From the NCBI GenBank assembly GCA_945828315.1, contig CALZQA010000014.1, positions 1 through 42,872 of the forward strand: a stretch of DNA of 42,872 bases, given 5' to 3'. A model generated the notes under the pieces. The model searched no databases. It saw nothing but the letters and a program-made list of their open reading frames with translations, and was not told where the DNA came from. Every line of letters begins with the position of its first letter. The stretch's first letter is position 1. Below, piece by piece: positions 7,683 through 17,172 of the stretch. A program made the position numbers and the translations under genes. Origin of the DNA: an uncultured bacterium. Lineage in GTDB: Bacteria > Bacillota > Clostridia > Lachnospirales > Lachnospiraceae.

Positions 7683-8642
7683 TCACACAAATTCTCCCTT
7701 CAGACTGCGGGAAAACAGTTCCTCCAGCGCGGTCTCAGGTGAAAGACCTTCGTACAGCATGGCGTAGACAGTCTCACAGATCGGCAGATCCACGTGATAG
7801 CGCTCTCCCAGTGCCACTAACGCCTTTACGGTATAGTAGCCCTCTGCCAGCTTATCGTATGATGCTTTTTGTATAAAACGCTCACCAAACATGCGGTTAT
7901 GACTGTGCTCGGAAAACAGCGTTGCCTCATAATCCCCCAGATGACACAGTCCATAGGCGGAAAATTCATTGCCCCCCATCGCTTTGATGAGTCTTGCGAT
8001 CTCACGCGGTCCCCGGGCCATGAGCGGTCCCTTCAGTGAAGTACGCCCGATCCCGTCAAGCATGCCGGCAGCGATACCGATGACATTTTTTGCTGCACCT
8101 CCGATCTCATTACCGATCAGATCCATGCCATAGTAAAATCGGATCAGCTCGCTGGAAAACTGCTCCACCAGCTGCTGCTTCGTCGCATCATGGCTGCTGT
8201 CAATGACCATGCAGTTGGGAATGCCCCGGTAAAATTCCTCCACGTGTCCCGGTCCGAGCCAGACAGCGATCCGGTTTGAGGCATCGATATTATCCTCCAT
8301 CACCTGCGACAGTCTGCGTCCGGTGCTGATCTCAATACCCTTCATGCACAATACAAATGTCTTATATTTCAGGTCATAGGGTTCCAGCGTCTCGCAGAGC
8401 GACTGGAGATTCTGCGAGCTGATGGAAATAACGATCGTATCCGCCTCCTTTGCACCTTCCAGTGAGTTTGTCAGCCGCAGAGAATCCGGCAGTGTCATAT
8501 ATTCATTCTTCCGCTCACACATGAGCGCTTCCATATTTTTGGAGCCCTCTCGGCCATATAGCGTGACTTCGTGTCCGATGTGATCCAGATACCATGCGAT
8601 GAATGTTCCCCATCGCCCGCATCCGATAACAAATAATTTCAT
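7683..8642 (-). CDS. gpsA: NAD(P)-dependent glycerol-3-phosphate dehydrogenase
   Basis: This enzyme makes sn-glycerol 3-phosphate from dihydroxyacetone phosphate for phospholipid synthesis. The Rossmann motif GCGRWGT opens the protein; the catalytic lysine region is GGAAKNVIGIAAG, followed by GPLMARGPREIARL and the C-terminal segment with LPICETVYAMLYEG. At 319 residues it is slightly shorter than the usual 330-340. I moved the start to the ATG at 8642, which has an AAGGAGGG site; an upstream in-frame ATG has no such site. It diverges from the M18 aminopeptidase gene over 116 bases. Confidence 0.9.
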   Translation of the reverse strand: MKLFVIGCGRWGTFIAWYLDHIGHEVTLYGREGSKNMEALMCERKNEYMTLPDSLRLTNSLEGAKEADTIVISISSQNLQSLCETLEPYDLKYKTFVLCMKGIEISTGRRLSQVMEDNIDASNRIAVWLGPGHVEEFYRGIPNCMVIDSSHDATKQQLVEQFSSELIRFYYGMDLIGNEIGGAAKNVIGIAAGMLDGIGRTSLKGPLMARGPREIARLIKAMGGNEFSAYGLCHLGDYEATLFSEHSHNRMFGERFIQKASYDKLAEGYYTVKALVALGERYHVDLPICETVYAMLYEGLSPETALEELFSRSLKGEFV

Positions 8643-8758
8643 AAAGCATATCCCTCCTTGCATACGCTAAAAATCATAACATAAAACTTCGTATGAGGGT
8701 ACATTTTTTTCCGAGAATCAGTTATACTTGAAGAAAATCGCGAAAAGGAGATCACATT

Positions 8759-10072
8759 ATGGATACCTCAAAAAATAAATCTGATTCATCCGCCTCCGGC
8801 ATTGACCGGCTGGCGGCGCTCATACAGGAAGCGACCTCGCCTTATCACACAGTTCTCGCCGCCAAAAACCGCCTGATGGCAGCTGGTTTTGAAAGCCTGA
8901 CTGCCGGTGTGCCGTGGGCACTGACTTCCGGTAAAAAATATGTTGTTTCACCCTACGGTTCCTGCCTTGTGGCTTTTTCTGTCGGTGCAGATGCGCAGGC
9001 CCGGGACGGTTTTCGCATCGGAGCTGCCCACGGAGACTTTCCCGGATTTCGCATTAAGCCCCGCCCGCAGATGGAAAAGGACGGCTACATCCGGCTGAAC
9101 GCGGAAGGCTACGGCGGTGTCAACCATATGAGCTGGCTGGACAGACCGCTGTCACTGGCCGGTAAAGTGGTCCTTCGCTCCGATGACCTCTTTGCGCCCC
9201 GGGTGCAGTTGGCAGATCTGAAGCAGCCGCTGCTCACCATTCCAAACGTGGCGGTACATTTGCAGCGGGACATGAATAAGGGCATGGAATTAAAAAAACA
9301 GACGCAGATGCTTCCGCTCATCGGTCTGTCCGGCGAAGAAACCTCCGCCGATCTGCTGTCGCGCCTATTGGCGGAGCATCTTTCCTGCGAGCCGGAAGAT
9401 ATTCTGGATTATGAATTAAATCTGTACAACACAGAAGCCGGAAGTCCGGTGGGCATGGATAGCGCATTTTATCAATCACCCCGTCTGGATGATCTCACAT
9501 CCGTGCAGGCGCTCTTAGATGGTCTGATGTCCGCAGACAGAGCGCACGGCATCAACGTGCTTGCCATCTTTGACCACGAGGAAGTTGGAAGCCGTACCAA
9601 GCAGGGTGCAGACAGCACACTTCTTACCCGGATACTGGAGAAAATATATCGCAGCCTCGGCTGGTCCGGTGGTGAATATTCGGATGCGCTCACCGCATCA
9701 CTCATGATGTCCGTGGATGTGGCACACGCACTGCATCCCGCCTACGAAAGCCACTATGATCCGGTCAATAAAAACATTATGGGGAAGGGATTTTCCATCA
9801 AACAGGCATGCAGCCAGAGCTATGCCACGGACAGTGAAGCGATCGCGATCGTTCAGCAGATCTGCGATGCGAAAAAGATACCTTATCAGAAATTTGTCAA
9901 CCACTCCGATGAACGGGGCGGCGGAACGCTCGGAAGCATTGCCGCTGCACTGCTTCCGGTTCGCTGCGTAGACATTGGCGTACCGATCCTCGCCATGCAC
10001 TCTGCCAGAGAAACGATGGGGACAGCCGATCAGAAAGCTCTGACCGACTATCTCACCGCATTTTACTCGTAA
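8759..10072 (+). CDS. apeB: M18-family aminopeptidase (aspartyl aminopeptidase type)
   Basis: This is a zinc metallopeptidase that trims N-terminal residues, often acidic ones, from peptides. The 437-residue protein shows GAAHGDFPGFRIKPRPQ, the metal-binding region SPRLDDLTSVQALLDGL, IFDHEEVGSRTKQGADS, SVDVAHALHPAYESHYDP and the C-terminal ILAMHSARETMGTAD with the last metal-ligand His. It has no signal peptide, so it is cytoplasmic. AAAAGGAG precedes the ATG. A TATACT at 8723-8728 could be its -10, but the -35 is weak. It may complete degradation of imported peptides. Confidence 0.93.
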   Translation: MDTSKNKSDSSASGIDRLAALIQEATSPYHTVLAAKNRLMAAGFESLTAGVPWALTSGKKYVVSPYGSCLVAFSVGADAQARDGFRIGAAHGDFPGFRIKPRPQMEKDGYIRLNAEGYGGVNHMSWLDRPLSLAGKVVLRSDDLFAPRVQLADLKQPLLTIPNVAVHLQRDMNKGMELKKQTQMLPLIGLSGEETSADLLSRLLAEHLSCEPEDILDYELNLYNTEAGSPVGMDSAFYQSPRLDDLTSVQALLDGLMSADRAHGINVLAIFDHEEVGSRTKQGADSTLLTRILEKIYRSLGWSGGEYSDALTASLMMSVDVAHALHPAYESHYDPVNKNIMGKGFSIKQACSQSYATDSEAIAIVQQICDAKKIPYQKFVNHSDERGGGTLGSIAAALLPVRCVDIGVPILAMHSARETMGTADQKALTDYLTAFYS

Positions 10073-10120
10073 ACTACTCCGTACAGAACTGTTAGTATTT
10101 TCGCAGTTCCGATGCGGAAA

Positions 10121-12637
10121 TCAGTCCTCATATCGGTCGGACTGGAACACTACCGGGAGCAGATGTGCCACCGCACGTTTCAGTTCCTGCACGGTCAGAC
10201 TGCCGTCCGCCAGTGCCTGCCGGATATTTTCATGATCCTGCGGCACTCCGGGCATGACCAGATCGTTTCCGGCGCGCATACAGCCGGAAGCGGTACAGTC
10301 ATCTCCCCACTGGGTCGTGGTCCAATCGGTCATGATCACACCTTTGAATCCCCACTCATCTCTTGCGATCTTTGTACACAGATCATAACTATTGGCAGCA
10401 TGGACACCATTGATCAGATTATAGCTTGTCATGATCGCCAGCGGTTGCTGCTCGGTCACGGCATACGCAAAGCCCTTCAGATAGATCTCACGCAGCGCCC
10501 GTTCCGAGATCACGCTGTCGGAAGCCATGCGGTTATCCTCCTGATTATTGCAGGCAAAATGCTTGATCGTCGTGCCGACACCGCCCTGCGCCTGTACGCC
10601 CTTTGTCATGGCACCGGCAAGCCGTCCGGACAGCAGCGGATCTTCAGAATAATACTCAAAATTTCGGCCGCACAGCGGATTTCTGTGAATGTTCATACCG
10701 GGTGCCAGCCAGAGTGTCACGCCAAACTCCCGCAGTTCCTCAGCGACAGCTGCTCCGACGGTCTCCAGCAGTTTCAGATCCCAGCTCTGTGCAAGCTGTG
10801 TTCCTGTAGGAAACGCCGTACAGTACTGGTAATACGGCTCTCCCTCCATATCCGCACCACCGCGGTATAAATATCCGTTTTCAATATTCGCCTCGATGGG
10901 AAGAAGCTGCTGTTCACCATCCTTCGCATAATAGGTTTTTGTCAGGCGAAGACCGGCAGGTCCATCCGCCAGCACGATGCTCGCGATGCCCCTCTCTTCT
11001 GCGCAGTCACTTGTCTGTGCAGCGGAGCCGGGAACTGTCTTTCCTGACACACCAAATTGTCCCTGTGCCCGTCCCGGATCACCGGTCACGAGATGAATGA
11101 GCTGCTCCTCGGAAAGCGCATCTACCTCCTTCCAGATCTCCGGTCTGATACGCTTGTCTTCTCTGCCGTATCTCACATCCTTGCGCGTCAGCAGCATCTG
11201 TGTCGGCACAACGATGGCCGGATTTTTACACACATACGCATGCCATTTTGCGCGGCGCGCAAGCACGCTTTCCTGTGGACAATCCAACTCCTTCAGTTCT
11301 TTCTGCAATGGGCAGATATGATCGGTCTTCTCCAGCAGGATGTTTTTCGTCAATTCCACGGAAGCCGCAAACTGTGCGCCCTGCAGGCTGTTTCCCATAA
11401 AAAATCCATAGGTACCTGAGTCCATCAGCCATCCCGGCGCTTTTTCGCTGTAGGACGCAAGACTGTAGATGGAGATCAGTATCTCTACATTCTCGTATTT
11501 TCCCGGAGCGATCTCACCGGTCTTGGCGAAACCCACCAGACGGCGATACTCCTTGGACATATTCTTCTGCGGACAGGAAGCATAGATCTGAACGACTTCT
11601 CTGCCGCTTACAGTTCCTGTGTTCGTTACTTCCACAACGATACGCACAGCTGCCTTCGCGGAGTTCGGGTGCACAAAACTCAGATGAACCATGCGCAGAT
11701 CAAAGTTCGTGTACGACAATCCGTAGCCGAAGCTATAGCGTACAGGGACTTCAAAGGTATCAAAATAACGATATCCCACATAAATGCCTTCCTCATACCG
11801 CTCGGTGTCTGTATCACCGTTCATATGTGAAAAAGCAGCCGCATTCGGATAGTCCTCATAACGGTATGCCCAGCTGTCCGTCAGCTTTCCGCTGGGTGCA
11901 ACTGCCCCGCTCAGCACGTCTGCCAGCGCATGACCGGCTTCCATGCCGGGCTGCCCCATATAGAGAAGTCCCTTGATCTGAGGCATCTCATCCAGGAAAG
12001 AAAGATCGATCAGACTGCCCGAATTAATGATGACCAGCACTTCTTCATGCTGCTCACATAACAGGCGGAGTGCCTCATGCTCCTCCTCGCTCAGCAGATA
12101 ATCACCCGGACGAAGCTGTCTGTCTTTTGCCTCTCCTGCGATACGGGCAATCACATAGACTGCCGCATCTGCTTCCACCGGCGTCGGCAGTTCTCCCGCC
12201 GGCAGATCAAACTGGTGGGCGGCATACGAGGAAAACAGCGGATCGCTCTCTCCTGCCGCTTTTCGCTCGTCACATTCTTTCCAGATCAGATCCCGCCATT
12301 CCTCTCTGGCCTTCTGGTAGCACGTCCGGTAGGCATCGATCCACGCTTCATTGGCGATCACATAGCCGGCATCTTTCAGTCCCTCATAAACACTGACTGT
12401 CTCTCTGGAATTAACGTCTCCGGAGCCGGTGCCTCCTTTGATCGTCGCCACGGCTCCTGCCCCATAGAGCGCAAGCTTTGCCCCTTTTGCAAAAGGAAGC
12501 ATCCCATCCTCGTTTTTCAAAAGCACCATTCCGTCTGCTGCGGCACGTCTTGCCACCTCACGGTGCTTTGTCTCATACTCCCGTACGCCTGGGTCTTTCG
12601 TTCCCGGAAGTGTAAATGCTTTGATCTTTCTGTCCAT
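10121..12637 (-). CDS. GH3 beta-glucosidase with swapped domain order
   Basis: This 838-residue glycosidase hydrolyses beta-glucosides. The GH3 C-terminal-type domain comes first (DGMVLLKNEDGMLPF near residues 36-49, LYMGQPGMEAGHALADVL near 225-242), followed by a fibronectin-like region (about 330-415) and then the catalytic barrel (about 545-800). In the barrel are LADGPAGLR (Asp558), GRNFEYYSEDP, IKHFACNNQE (Lys692, His693) and the nucleophile in GVIMTDWTTTQWG (Asp771). The inverted order is known from some ruminal Firmicutes beta-glucosidases. There is no signal peptide, so the substrate must be imported first. It lies 21 bases after the TtcA-like gene and may be cotranscribed with it. 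Confidence 0.92.
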   Translation of the reverse strand: MDRKIKAFTLPGTKDPGVREYETKHREVARRAAADGMVLLKNEDGMLPFAKGAKLALYGAGAVATIKGGTGSGDVNSRETVSVYEGLKDAGYVIANEAWIDAYRTCYQKAREEWRDLIWKECDERKAAGESDPLFSSYAAHQFDLPAGELPTPVEADAAVYVIARIAGEAKDRQLRPGDYLLSEEEHEALRLLCEQHEEVLVIINSGSLIDLSFLDEMPQIKGLLYMGQPGMEAGHALADVLSGAVAPSGKLTDSWAYRYEDYPNAAAFSHMNGDTDTERYEEGIYVGYRYFDTFEVPVRYSFGYGLSYTNFDLRMVHLSFVHPNSAKAAVRIVVEVTNTGTVSGREVVQIYASCPQKNMSKEYRRLVGFAKTGEIAPGKYENVEILISIYSLASYSEKAPGWLMDSGTYGFFMGNSLQGAQFAASVELTKNILLEKTDHICPLQKELKELDCPQESVLARRAKWHAYVCKNPAIVVPTQMLLTRKDVRYGREDKRIRPEIWKEVDALSEEQLIHLVTGDPGRAQGQFGVSGKTVPGSAAQTSDCAEERGIASIVLADGPAGLRLTKTYYAKDGEQQLLPIEANIENGYLYRGGADMEGEPYYQYCTAFPTGTQLAQSWDLKLLETVGAAVAEELREFGVTLWLAPGMNIHRNPLCGRNFEYYSEDPLLSGRLAGAMTKGVQAQGGVGTTIKHFACNNQEDNRMASDSVISERALREIYLKGFAYAVTEQQPLAIMTSYNLINGVHAANSYDLCTKIARDEWGFKGVIMTDWTTTQWGDDCTASGCMRAGNDLVMPGVPQDHENIRQALADGSLTVQELKRAVAHLLPVVFQSDRYED

Positions 12638-12658
12638 CGTTTTCCTCTCCTTTTATTT

Positions 12659-13381
12659 TTACTCACCCTTCATCCAGTCGGCAAAATCCGCGTTACAGAT
12701 CGCGGTAAACGCGCGCTCTCGCAGATCAGGATACTCCTGCTGCAATAGCTTGATCGACTGCTTTACTTTTTCCCTCGCCGTATTCCCGTCCGCCGGACAG
12801 CTGTTGGTCACCACCGGCAGCTGATATTTTCTGCAAAAGCCTTTGACCTGAGCCTCCGGAATCAGCATCATCGGTCGGATCAGTGTCAATCCGGTACGCT
12901 CCAGCACATAATGCGGAGAAAGTGTTGCGATCCTTCCCTCCTGCAACAGCGATAGAAACAGCGTGTCCACGAAATCGTCCCTGTGATGTGCGTACGCGAT
13001 CTTATTGCAGCCCAGCGCAAGTGCTTTTTCATTTAATGCGCCTTTGCGCAGCTTCGCACACAGCGCACAGGGATGCTTCTCCTTTCGCACATCAAACACG
13101 ATCTCCCCGATGCGTGTCTCCACGATCTCATAGGGCACATCCAGCTGTTTGCAGAGCGCACTGACCGGAGCAAAATCCATGTCCGGAAGGCCGAGGTGCA
13201 CCGTGATCGCAGTGAGGGTAAATTTCTGCGGATAAAACTTCCGAAGTCCCGCCAGCGCATAGAGCAGTGTCAGCGAATCTTTCCCACCCGAGATACCCAC
13301 CGCAATATGATCACCCTCCCGGATCATCCCGTAATTTTCAATTGCCTGTCTCACATAACTGTATAATTTCTGTAACTCCAT
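12659..13381 (-). CDS. ttcA: TtcA-like tRNA thiolation ATPase (PP-loop, iron-sulfur type)
   Basis: The protein belongs to the PP-loop ATPases that activate tRNA bases for sulfur transfer; TtcA makes 2-thiocytidine at position 32. The ATP loop SGGKDS is at residues 31-36. A Cys-X2-Cys pair (PCALCAK, Cys105 and Cys108) and a third cysteine in TNSCPADG (Cys195) match the iron-sulfur ligands of the TtcA/TtuA group. The 240 residues match the shorter clostridial members rather than the roughly 310-residue Escherichia coli enzyme. The exact base target in this lineage is not certain. The gene is transcribed away from the large plus-strand gene at 13494. Confidence 0.82.
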   Translation of the reverse strand: MELQKLYSYVRQAIENYGMIREGDHIAVGISGGKDSLTLLYALAGLRKFYPQKFTLTAITVHLGLPDMDFAPVSALCKQLDVPYEIVETRIGEIVFDVRKEKHPCALCAKLRKGALNEKALALGCNKIAYAHHRDDFVDTLFLSLLQEGRIATLSPHYVLERTGLTLIRPMMLIPEAQVKGFCRKYQLPVVTNSCPADGNTAREKVKQSIKLLQQEYPDLRERAFTAICNADFADWMKGE

Positions 13382-13432
13382 ATTTTCATTGTAATATAGG
13401 ATTTATGCGGTTGCAAGCGCAGTTTTCGACAA

Positions 13433-13461
13433 TTGACGCGTCATATTTTTTCTATTATACT
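13433..13461 (+). promoter_or_regulatory. Promoter of the 746-residue cNMP-fold protein
   Basis: TTGACG (13433-13438) and TATACT (13456-13461) are separated by exactly 17 bases, 33 bases before the start codon and its GGGGGAG site. This is one of the best sigma-A-type promoters in the window. Confidence 0.75.
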
Positions 13462-13493
13462 AATCATATATCGTTTTTTGGGGGAGACATACA

Positions 13494-15734
13494 ATGCAGG
13501 TAGTAAAGGTAAAAAAGGGGGATCTGGTCGCCAGGCGGCAGGACAAGGTGATGGAATGGTATCTGATCCAGGTCGGTTCCGTGACACGCCACTATAATTA
13601 TGCCGAGATCACAATGGGTCCCAACTCGATCATCGGCATTCTTGAGAGCAACTGGTTTTCCTGTGACTATATTGCCAGTGAAGACACCACGCTTATTGTC
13701 ATTCCGTGCAAAAATGCCGAGGAGCTCCATGCCATGCTCAAAGCACAGGCAAACTTTCGGCCGATCTTTCTGCGCACCGCTTTGGAGCAGCGTCATCAGG
13801 CGCTCTGCCTCTACGCCAGCCTGAAACAGAAAGCCGCACTTCTGCATACGACCGCCCAGAACAGTTACAATGATTACAAGGCACTGTGTTCCCAGCTCAT
13901 GATGCCGGAGCACAGTTTTTACCGCCTCTCACATTTTGAAGCGCTCACCATGCAGCACCGGGTGGAAAACTGGGAGCTGAGCAACAGCCAAAGCCTGATG
14001 AAAGGCTATTTGCGCGAATATCTGCAGCTTATGATACAAAACGATGATCTGTGTGTCGGCGCCATCATGGAGGCATCCGCACAGATGCACCGCACCGCTC
14101 AGGGTATCGAGGAGATCGCCAACTATCTGATGTGCAACCGCGACGTACTGTGGAATGATACCGAGGATGATATTTTTCATCTTTACTTTCATCTGGCAGT
14201 CCGCCTTGCAGCTGAGGGGAAGGATCTGAGCGCCTGCAAGACGCATATGAAAGAGATCTGCAAGGTGATGAAAAAGCTGGACATCTACGATCCGATGCAG
14301 GTCGACGAATGCGCAAAGACATGCAAAAATCATCAGTTTGCTGCCACCGGCGATGCCCAGACAAATATTGCCGATGAGGACTGTGTGGCACACATCATGT
14401 CCTACGCCGGTTACGACAAAGAAGAGATCCGCAAATTCAAGCTCATTCTGCAGTCATACAAAAAACTTCCCGACCGCGCCTCCGGCGACAAGGAAGTACG
14501 CGCACTGCGGAAAACGATCTCTTCCTATTTTTACGAAATCTACAAAAAAGCGTTTTTCAACTCCATGAGTCCGGTCAATCGCCCTTCACCGATCCTGCAG
14601 ATGTTTTTCAACTTTGGCTTTATGGACGTGGAGCTGCTTGGTGTAGAACAGACCAATGCACTTGTACGCTTCAGCGAATCTCTCGGTCTGTTTAATTATA
14701 CGCATATTTATACTATCTATGAATGGCTGAAAAGTATCTACTGCGGCGAAAAGGAACCCTCCCGCAATGAGTTTGATCTGGACTACAACGGCTATCTTCA
14801 GGAACAATTAAAGCAGGGTGAGATCACAGAGCGTGAGTTTTCCAACCTTCGCCGCGATCAAAACGCCAAGGTGGAATTTGAGATCGATAACCTGTTCCAG
14901 TCTACGCACAAAACAGTTTCCGGACGTCTTTCGGCATTCTGTCCGATCCTGGCTTCCGATGATCTGATGAATTCCTACGAAAAGATGGCTGCGACTGCGG
15001 CGCGCATCGAGCAGTCTGTCAACAGCATCCGAAGCCTTGATTACTCCGTCCTCTACCGCGAGATTCTTTTCTCCGACCCGGAGCACGGCATCACACAGGA
15101 GAATCTGATGAAAGAGATCATGCCGGATGTCATCTTATTACCCTGCGTCGGCTCCCGTTCCGTTATGTGGCAGGAGACCAGCGGAGTGCGCGCAGACACG
15201 CCTGCCCGCTTTGTGTTCCCGATCTTTATGAATGCCGATCTGGACGAGCAGATGCTCCTTGCCATGGGACGCTATCGGTGGGAGATCTGCCGACATGTAC
15301 AGGGCAGCTATTGGAATGACTACCGCGTGAAATCCCTGACGGCAGAATACTATGATTATCTGCAATTTTACCGCAAGAATAAAGACCTCTCGGCAGATGC
15401 AAAAGAAAAGCTCAAATCAGCATTATTGCACGCCCGCAATAATTTCCGTGAAGTATTTGTGCTGGATTATGTAAACTGGATCAAATACGAATCCCAGGGA
15501 AGCTTCCGTCTGAACAAGGTAACCCGTGATATCTTAACGCGTTACTGCCCGTTCTCCCGTGAGATTCGCGCTTCGCTGGTCAACAATCCTCTCTACCAGA
15601 ATGCTTTTGGCAAGCTGGAGATTGAAAACAAAAAAAATACAAAACGCCTGCAAGCTCTCTACAAAAAGTATGAGGATGCAGGCGGTGAGATCACGGCGGA
15701 TCTCAATGAAAATATGAGATTCTATCAGTTATAA
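13494..15734 (+). CDS. Large protein with Crp-like N-terminus and unknown C-terminal region
   Basis: This 746-residue protein begins like a Crp/Fnr cyclic-nucleotide-binding jelly roll: KVKKGDLVARRQDKVMEWYL, IQVGSVTRHYNYAEITMGP, SIIGILESNWFSCDYIAS, DTTLIVIPC (residues 1-75). The usual phosphate-binding signature for cAMP is not evident, so the ligand is unknown. No helix-turn-helix follows. Instead there are about 650 mostly helical residues rich in aromatic and charged residues, with a possible coiled region near 640-670 and the C-terminal stretch ENKKNTKRLQALYKKYEDAG. I recognise no catalytic motif and no membrane segment. It has its own promoter, a GGGGGAG site and a strong terminator. It could be a cytoplasmic sensor or scaffold; that is inference only. 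Confidence 0.8.
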   Translation: MQVVKVKKGDLVARRQDKVMEWYLIQVGSVTRHYNYAEITMGPNSIIGILESNWFSCDYIASEDTTLIVIPCKNAEELHAMLKAQANFRPIFLRTALEQRHQALCLYASLKQKAALLHTTAQNSYNDYKALCSQLMMPEHSFYRLSHFEALTMQHRVENWELSNSQSLMKGYLREYLQLMIQNDDLCVGAIMEASAQMHRTAQGIEEIANYLMCNRDVLWNDTEDDIFHLYFHLAVRLAAEGKDLSACKTHMKEICKVMKKLDIYDPMQVDECAKTCKNHQFAATGDAQTNIADEDCVAHIMSYAGYDKEEIRKFKLILQSYKKLPDRASGDKEVRALRKTISSYFYEIYKKAFFNSMSPVNRPSPILQMFFNFGFMDVELLGVEQTNALVRFSESLGLFNYTHIYTIYEWLKSIYCGEKEPSRNEFDLDYNGYLQEQLKQGEITEREFSNLRRDQNAKVEFEIDNLFQSTHKTVSGRLSAFCPILASDDLMNSYEKMAATAARIEQSVNSIRSLDYSVLYREILFSDPEHGITQENLMKEIMPDVILLPCVGSRSVMWQETSGVRADTPARFVFPIFMNADLDEQMLLAMGRYRWEICRHVQGSYWNDYRVKSLTAEYYDYLQFYRKNKDLSADAKEKLKSALLHARNNFREVFVLDYVNWIKYESQGSFRLNKVTRDILTRYCPFSREIRASLVNNPLYQNAFGKLEIENKKNTKRLQALYKKYEDAGGEITADLNENMRFYQL

Positions 15735-15742
15735 GGGCAATG

Positions 15743-15772
15743 AAAAAACGATCGCCTGCGCGATCGTTTTTT
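15743..15772 (+). terminator. Terminator after the cNMP-fold gene
   Basis: A twelve-base perfect stem AAAAAACGATCG / CGATCGTTTTTT with a six-base loop lies nine bases after the stop codon. It can work in both directions. Confidence 0.85.
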
Positions 15773-15939
15773 CGAGGAGTTTAGTTATGAAAATGTTACA
15801 TCTATATAGGGAATTGTTGCTTCAGCATCTCTGCTGATGGTTATACTATAACCGGAAATTGTGTCTTTTATGTGACCATTTTCTAAAAGAATTCTAAAAA
15901 TCCTAAATATCGTATGAATGATTCCTAAATAGTTCTTTC

Positions 15940-15968
15940 TTGCCCCTGAAAGTCGGCTGTGTTATACT
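15940..15968 (+). promoter_or_regulatory. Predicted promoter of the HD-GYP gene
   Basis: TTGCCC (15940-15945) and TATACT (15963-15968) are 17 bases apart and about 37 bases before the TTG start. The segment 15773-15939 before it shows no gene or clear structure. Confidence 0.5.
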
Positions 15969-16004
15969 GATAATATCTGTTTAGGGCAGGGAGGAGCATT
16001 CACA

Positions 16005-17096
16005 TTGATTCACAGAAAATTTATGCGCACCAGACAATTAAAGCCCGGTATGCGGGTCGATCATCCGGTTTCCGACCGGCTTGGACGTGTCCTGGTTGCA
16101 CGCGGTGCGACACTGGATGAATATATCATCGATGCCATGCTGAAAATGGGCATCATGAGTGTCTACATACAGGAGATCACAGACGATGATGAAAATGAAC
16201 CGATATCTCCTGCCGCTCAGAAAAATATCGATCGGCTGCGCACCAATGACCGCGCAAAGGTCAGTCTGTCTGCCAGCGTGCGCGAACGTGTTGCGGAAGG
16301 CATCCAGTATGTATATAGCAACACCGAAGATCCCGCCTTTGTACAAGCAACTGACAGCATTGCCGATACACTGATGTCCGCTATTCAGGAAAATGATGCG
16401 ATGGCGATCGATATCAGCGCTTTGAAAACGAGTGATGAATATACATTTAAACACAGTGTGGACGTGGCGACCATCTCCATGATCGTCGCAAAAAAAATGG
16501 GTATGACCGATGAGGAGATCCACGAGATCGGTGTTGCCGGTCTGCTGCACGATGTAGGCAAGACAAAGATTCCTCCGGAAATATTGAACAAACCCAGCCG
16601 TCTGAACGATGCAGAATTTGAGATCATGCGCCAGCATTCCGTCTACAGCTACCGCATCATCCAAAACAACGCCGACCTTTCCGAAGAGGTAAAACTCGGC
16701 GTGCTCCAACACCATGAAAAGATCAATGGTGCCGGCTATCCGATGGGTGTGATCGGGCAAAAAATCAGCCCTTACGCAAAGATACTGGCTGTTGCAGACA
16801 TCTACGATGCACTTGTGACGGAGCGACCTTATAAATCCGCATTTTCCCAGCGCGAAGCAATCGAAATGATCATGTCCATGACGCAGGAGCTGGATCTGTT
16901 CGCAATGGAGAGCTTCCTTCAGAGTATGATCCTCTATCCCGTAGACTCCATCGTAGAGCTGAGCAACGGCGAGAAAGCAAAGGTCGTAAAGAACAGCCCC
17001 TACTACATTCTAAGGCCTACCGTTGTCGGGTTGACCTCCGGCAAAGTATACGATCTGGGAGAAGACCTCTCCTGTGCAAGTATCATTATTCTGTAA
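16005..17096 (+). CDS. HD-GYP domain phosphodiesterase, soluble
   Basis: HD-GYP proteins usually hydrolyse cyclic-di-GMP to lower its level. Here a 363-residue soluble protein has an N-terminal regulatory region (about 1-70, QLKPGMRVDHPVSDRLGR), a linker, and the HD-GYP core with His150, LLHDVGKTKIP (His182-Asp183), HHEKINGAGYP (236-246) and VADIYDALVTERPYK. All signature residues are present, so activity is expected. The start is TTG at 16005, supported by GGAGGAG eight bases upstream; an ATG six codons later lacks such a site. A C-terminal beta-rich segment (IVELSNGEKAKVVKNSPYY) is typical of this subtype. It is a single-gene unit. Confidence 0.92.
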   Translation: MIHRKFMRTRQLKPGMRVDHPVSDRLGRVLVARGATLDEYIIDAMLKMGIMSVYIQEITDDDENEPISPAAQKNIDRLRTNDRAKVSLSASVRERVAEGIQYVYSNTEDPAFVQATDSIADTLMSAIQENDAMAIDISALKTSDEYTFKHSVDVATISMIVAKKMGMTDEEIHEIGVAGLLHDVGKTKIPPEILNKPSRLNDAEFEIMRQHSVYSYRIIQNNADLSEEVKLGVLQHHEKINGAGYPMGVIGQKISPYAKILAVADIYDALVTERPYKSAFSQREAIEMIMSMTQELDLFAMESFLQSMILYPVDSIVELSNGEKAKVVKNSPYYILRPTVVGLTSGKVYDLGEDLSCASIIIL

Positions 17097-17111
17097 TTTC
17101 ATACATGCGAA

Positions 17112-17152
17112 AAGCGCCTTTCCCGAATCTGCGGAAAAGGCGCTTCTTTTTT
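17112..17152 (+). terminator. Terminator between the HD-GYP and NhaC genes
   Basis: The stem AAGCGCCTTTCC / GGAAAAGGCGCTT is followed on the plus strand by CTTTTTT. On the minus strand a shorter T-run follows, so it may also end NhaC transcripts. Confidence 0.8.
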
Positions 17153-17172
17153 CTACTGTTTATTTCTGCTAT

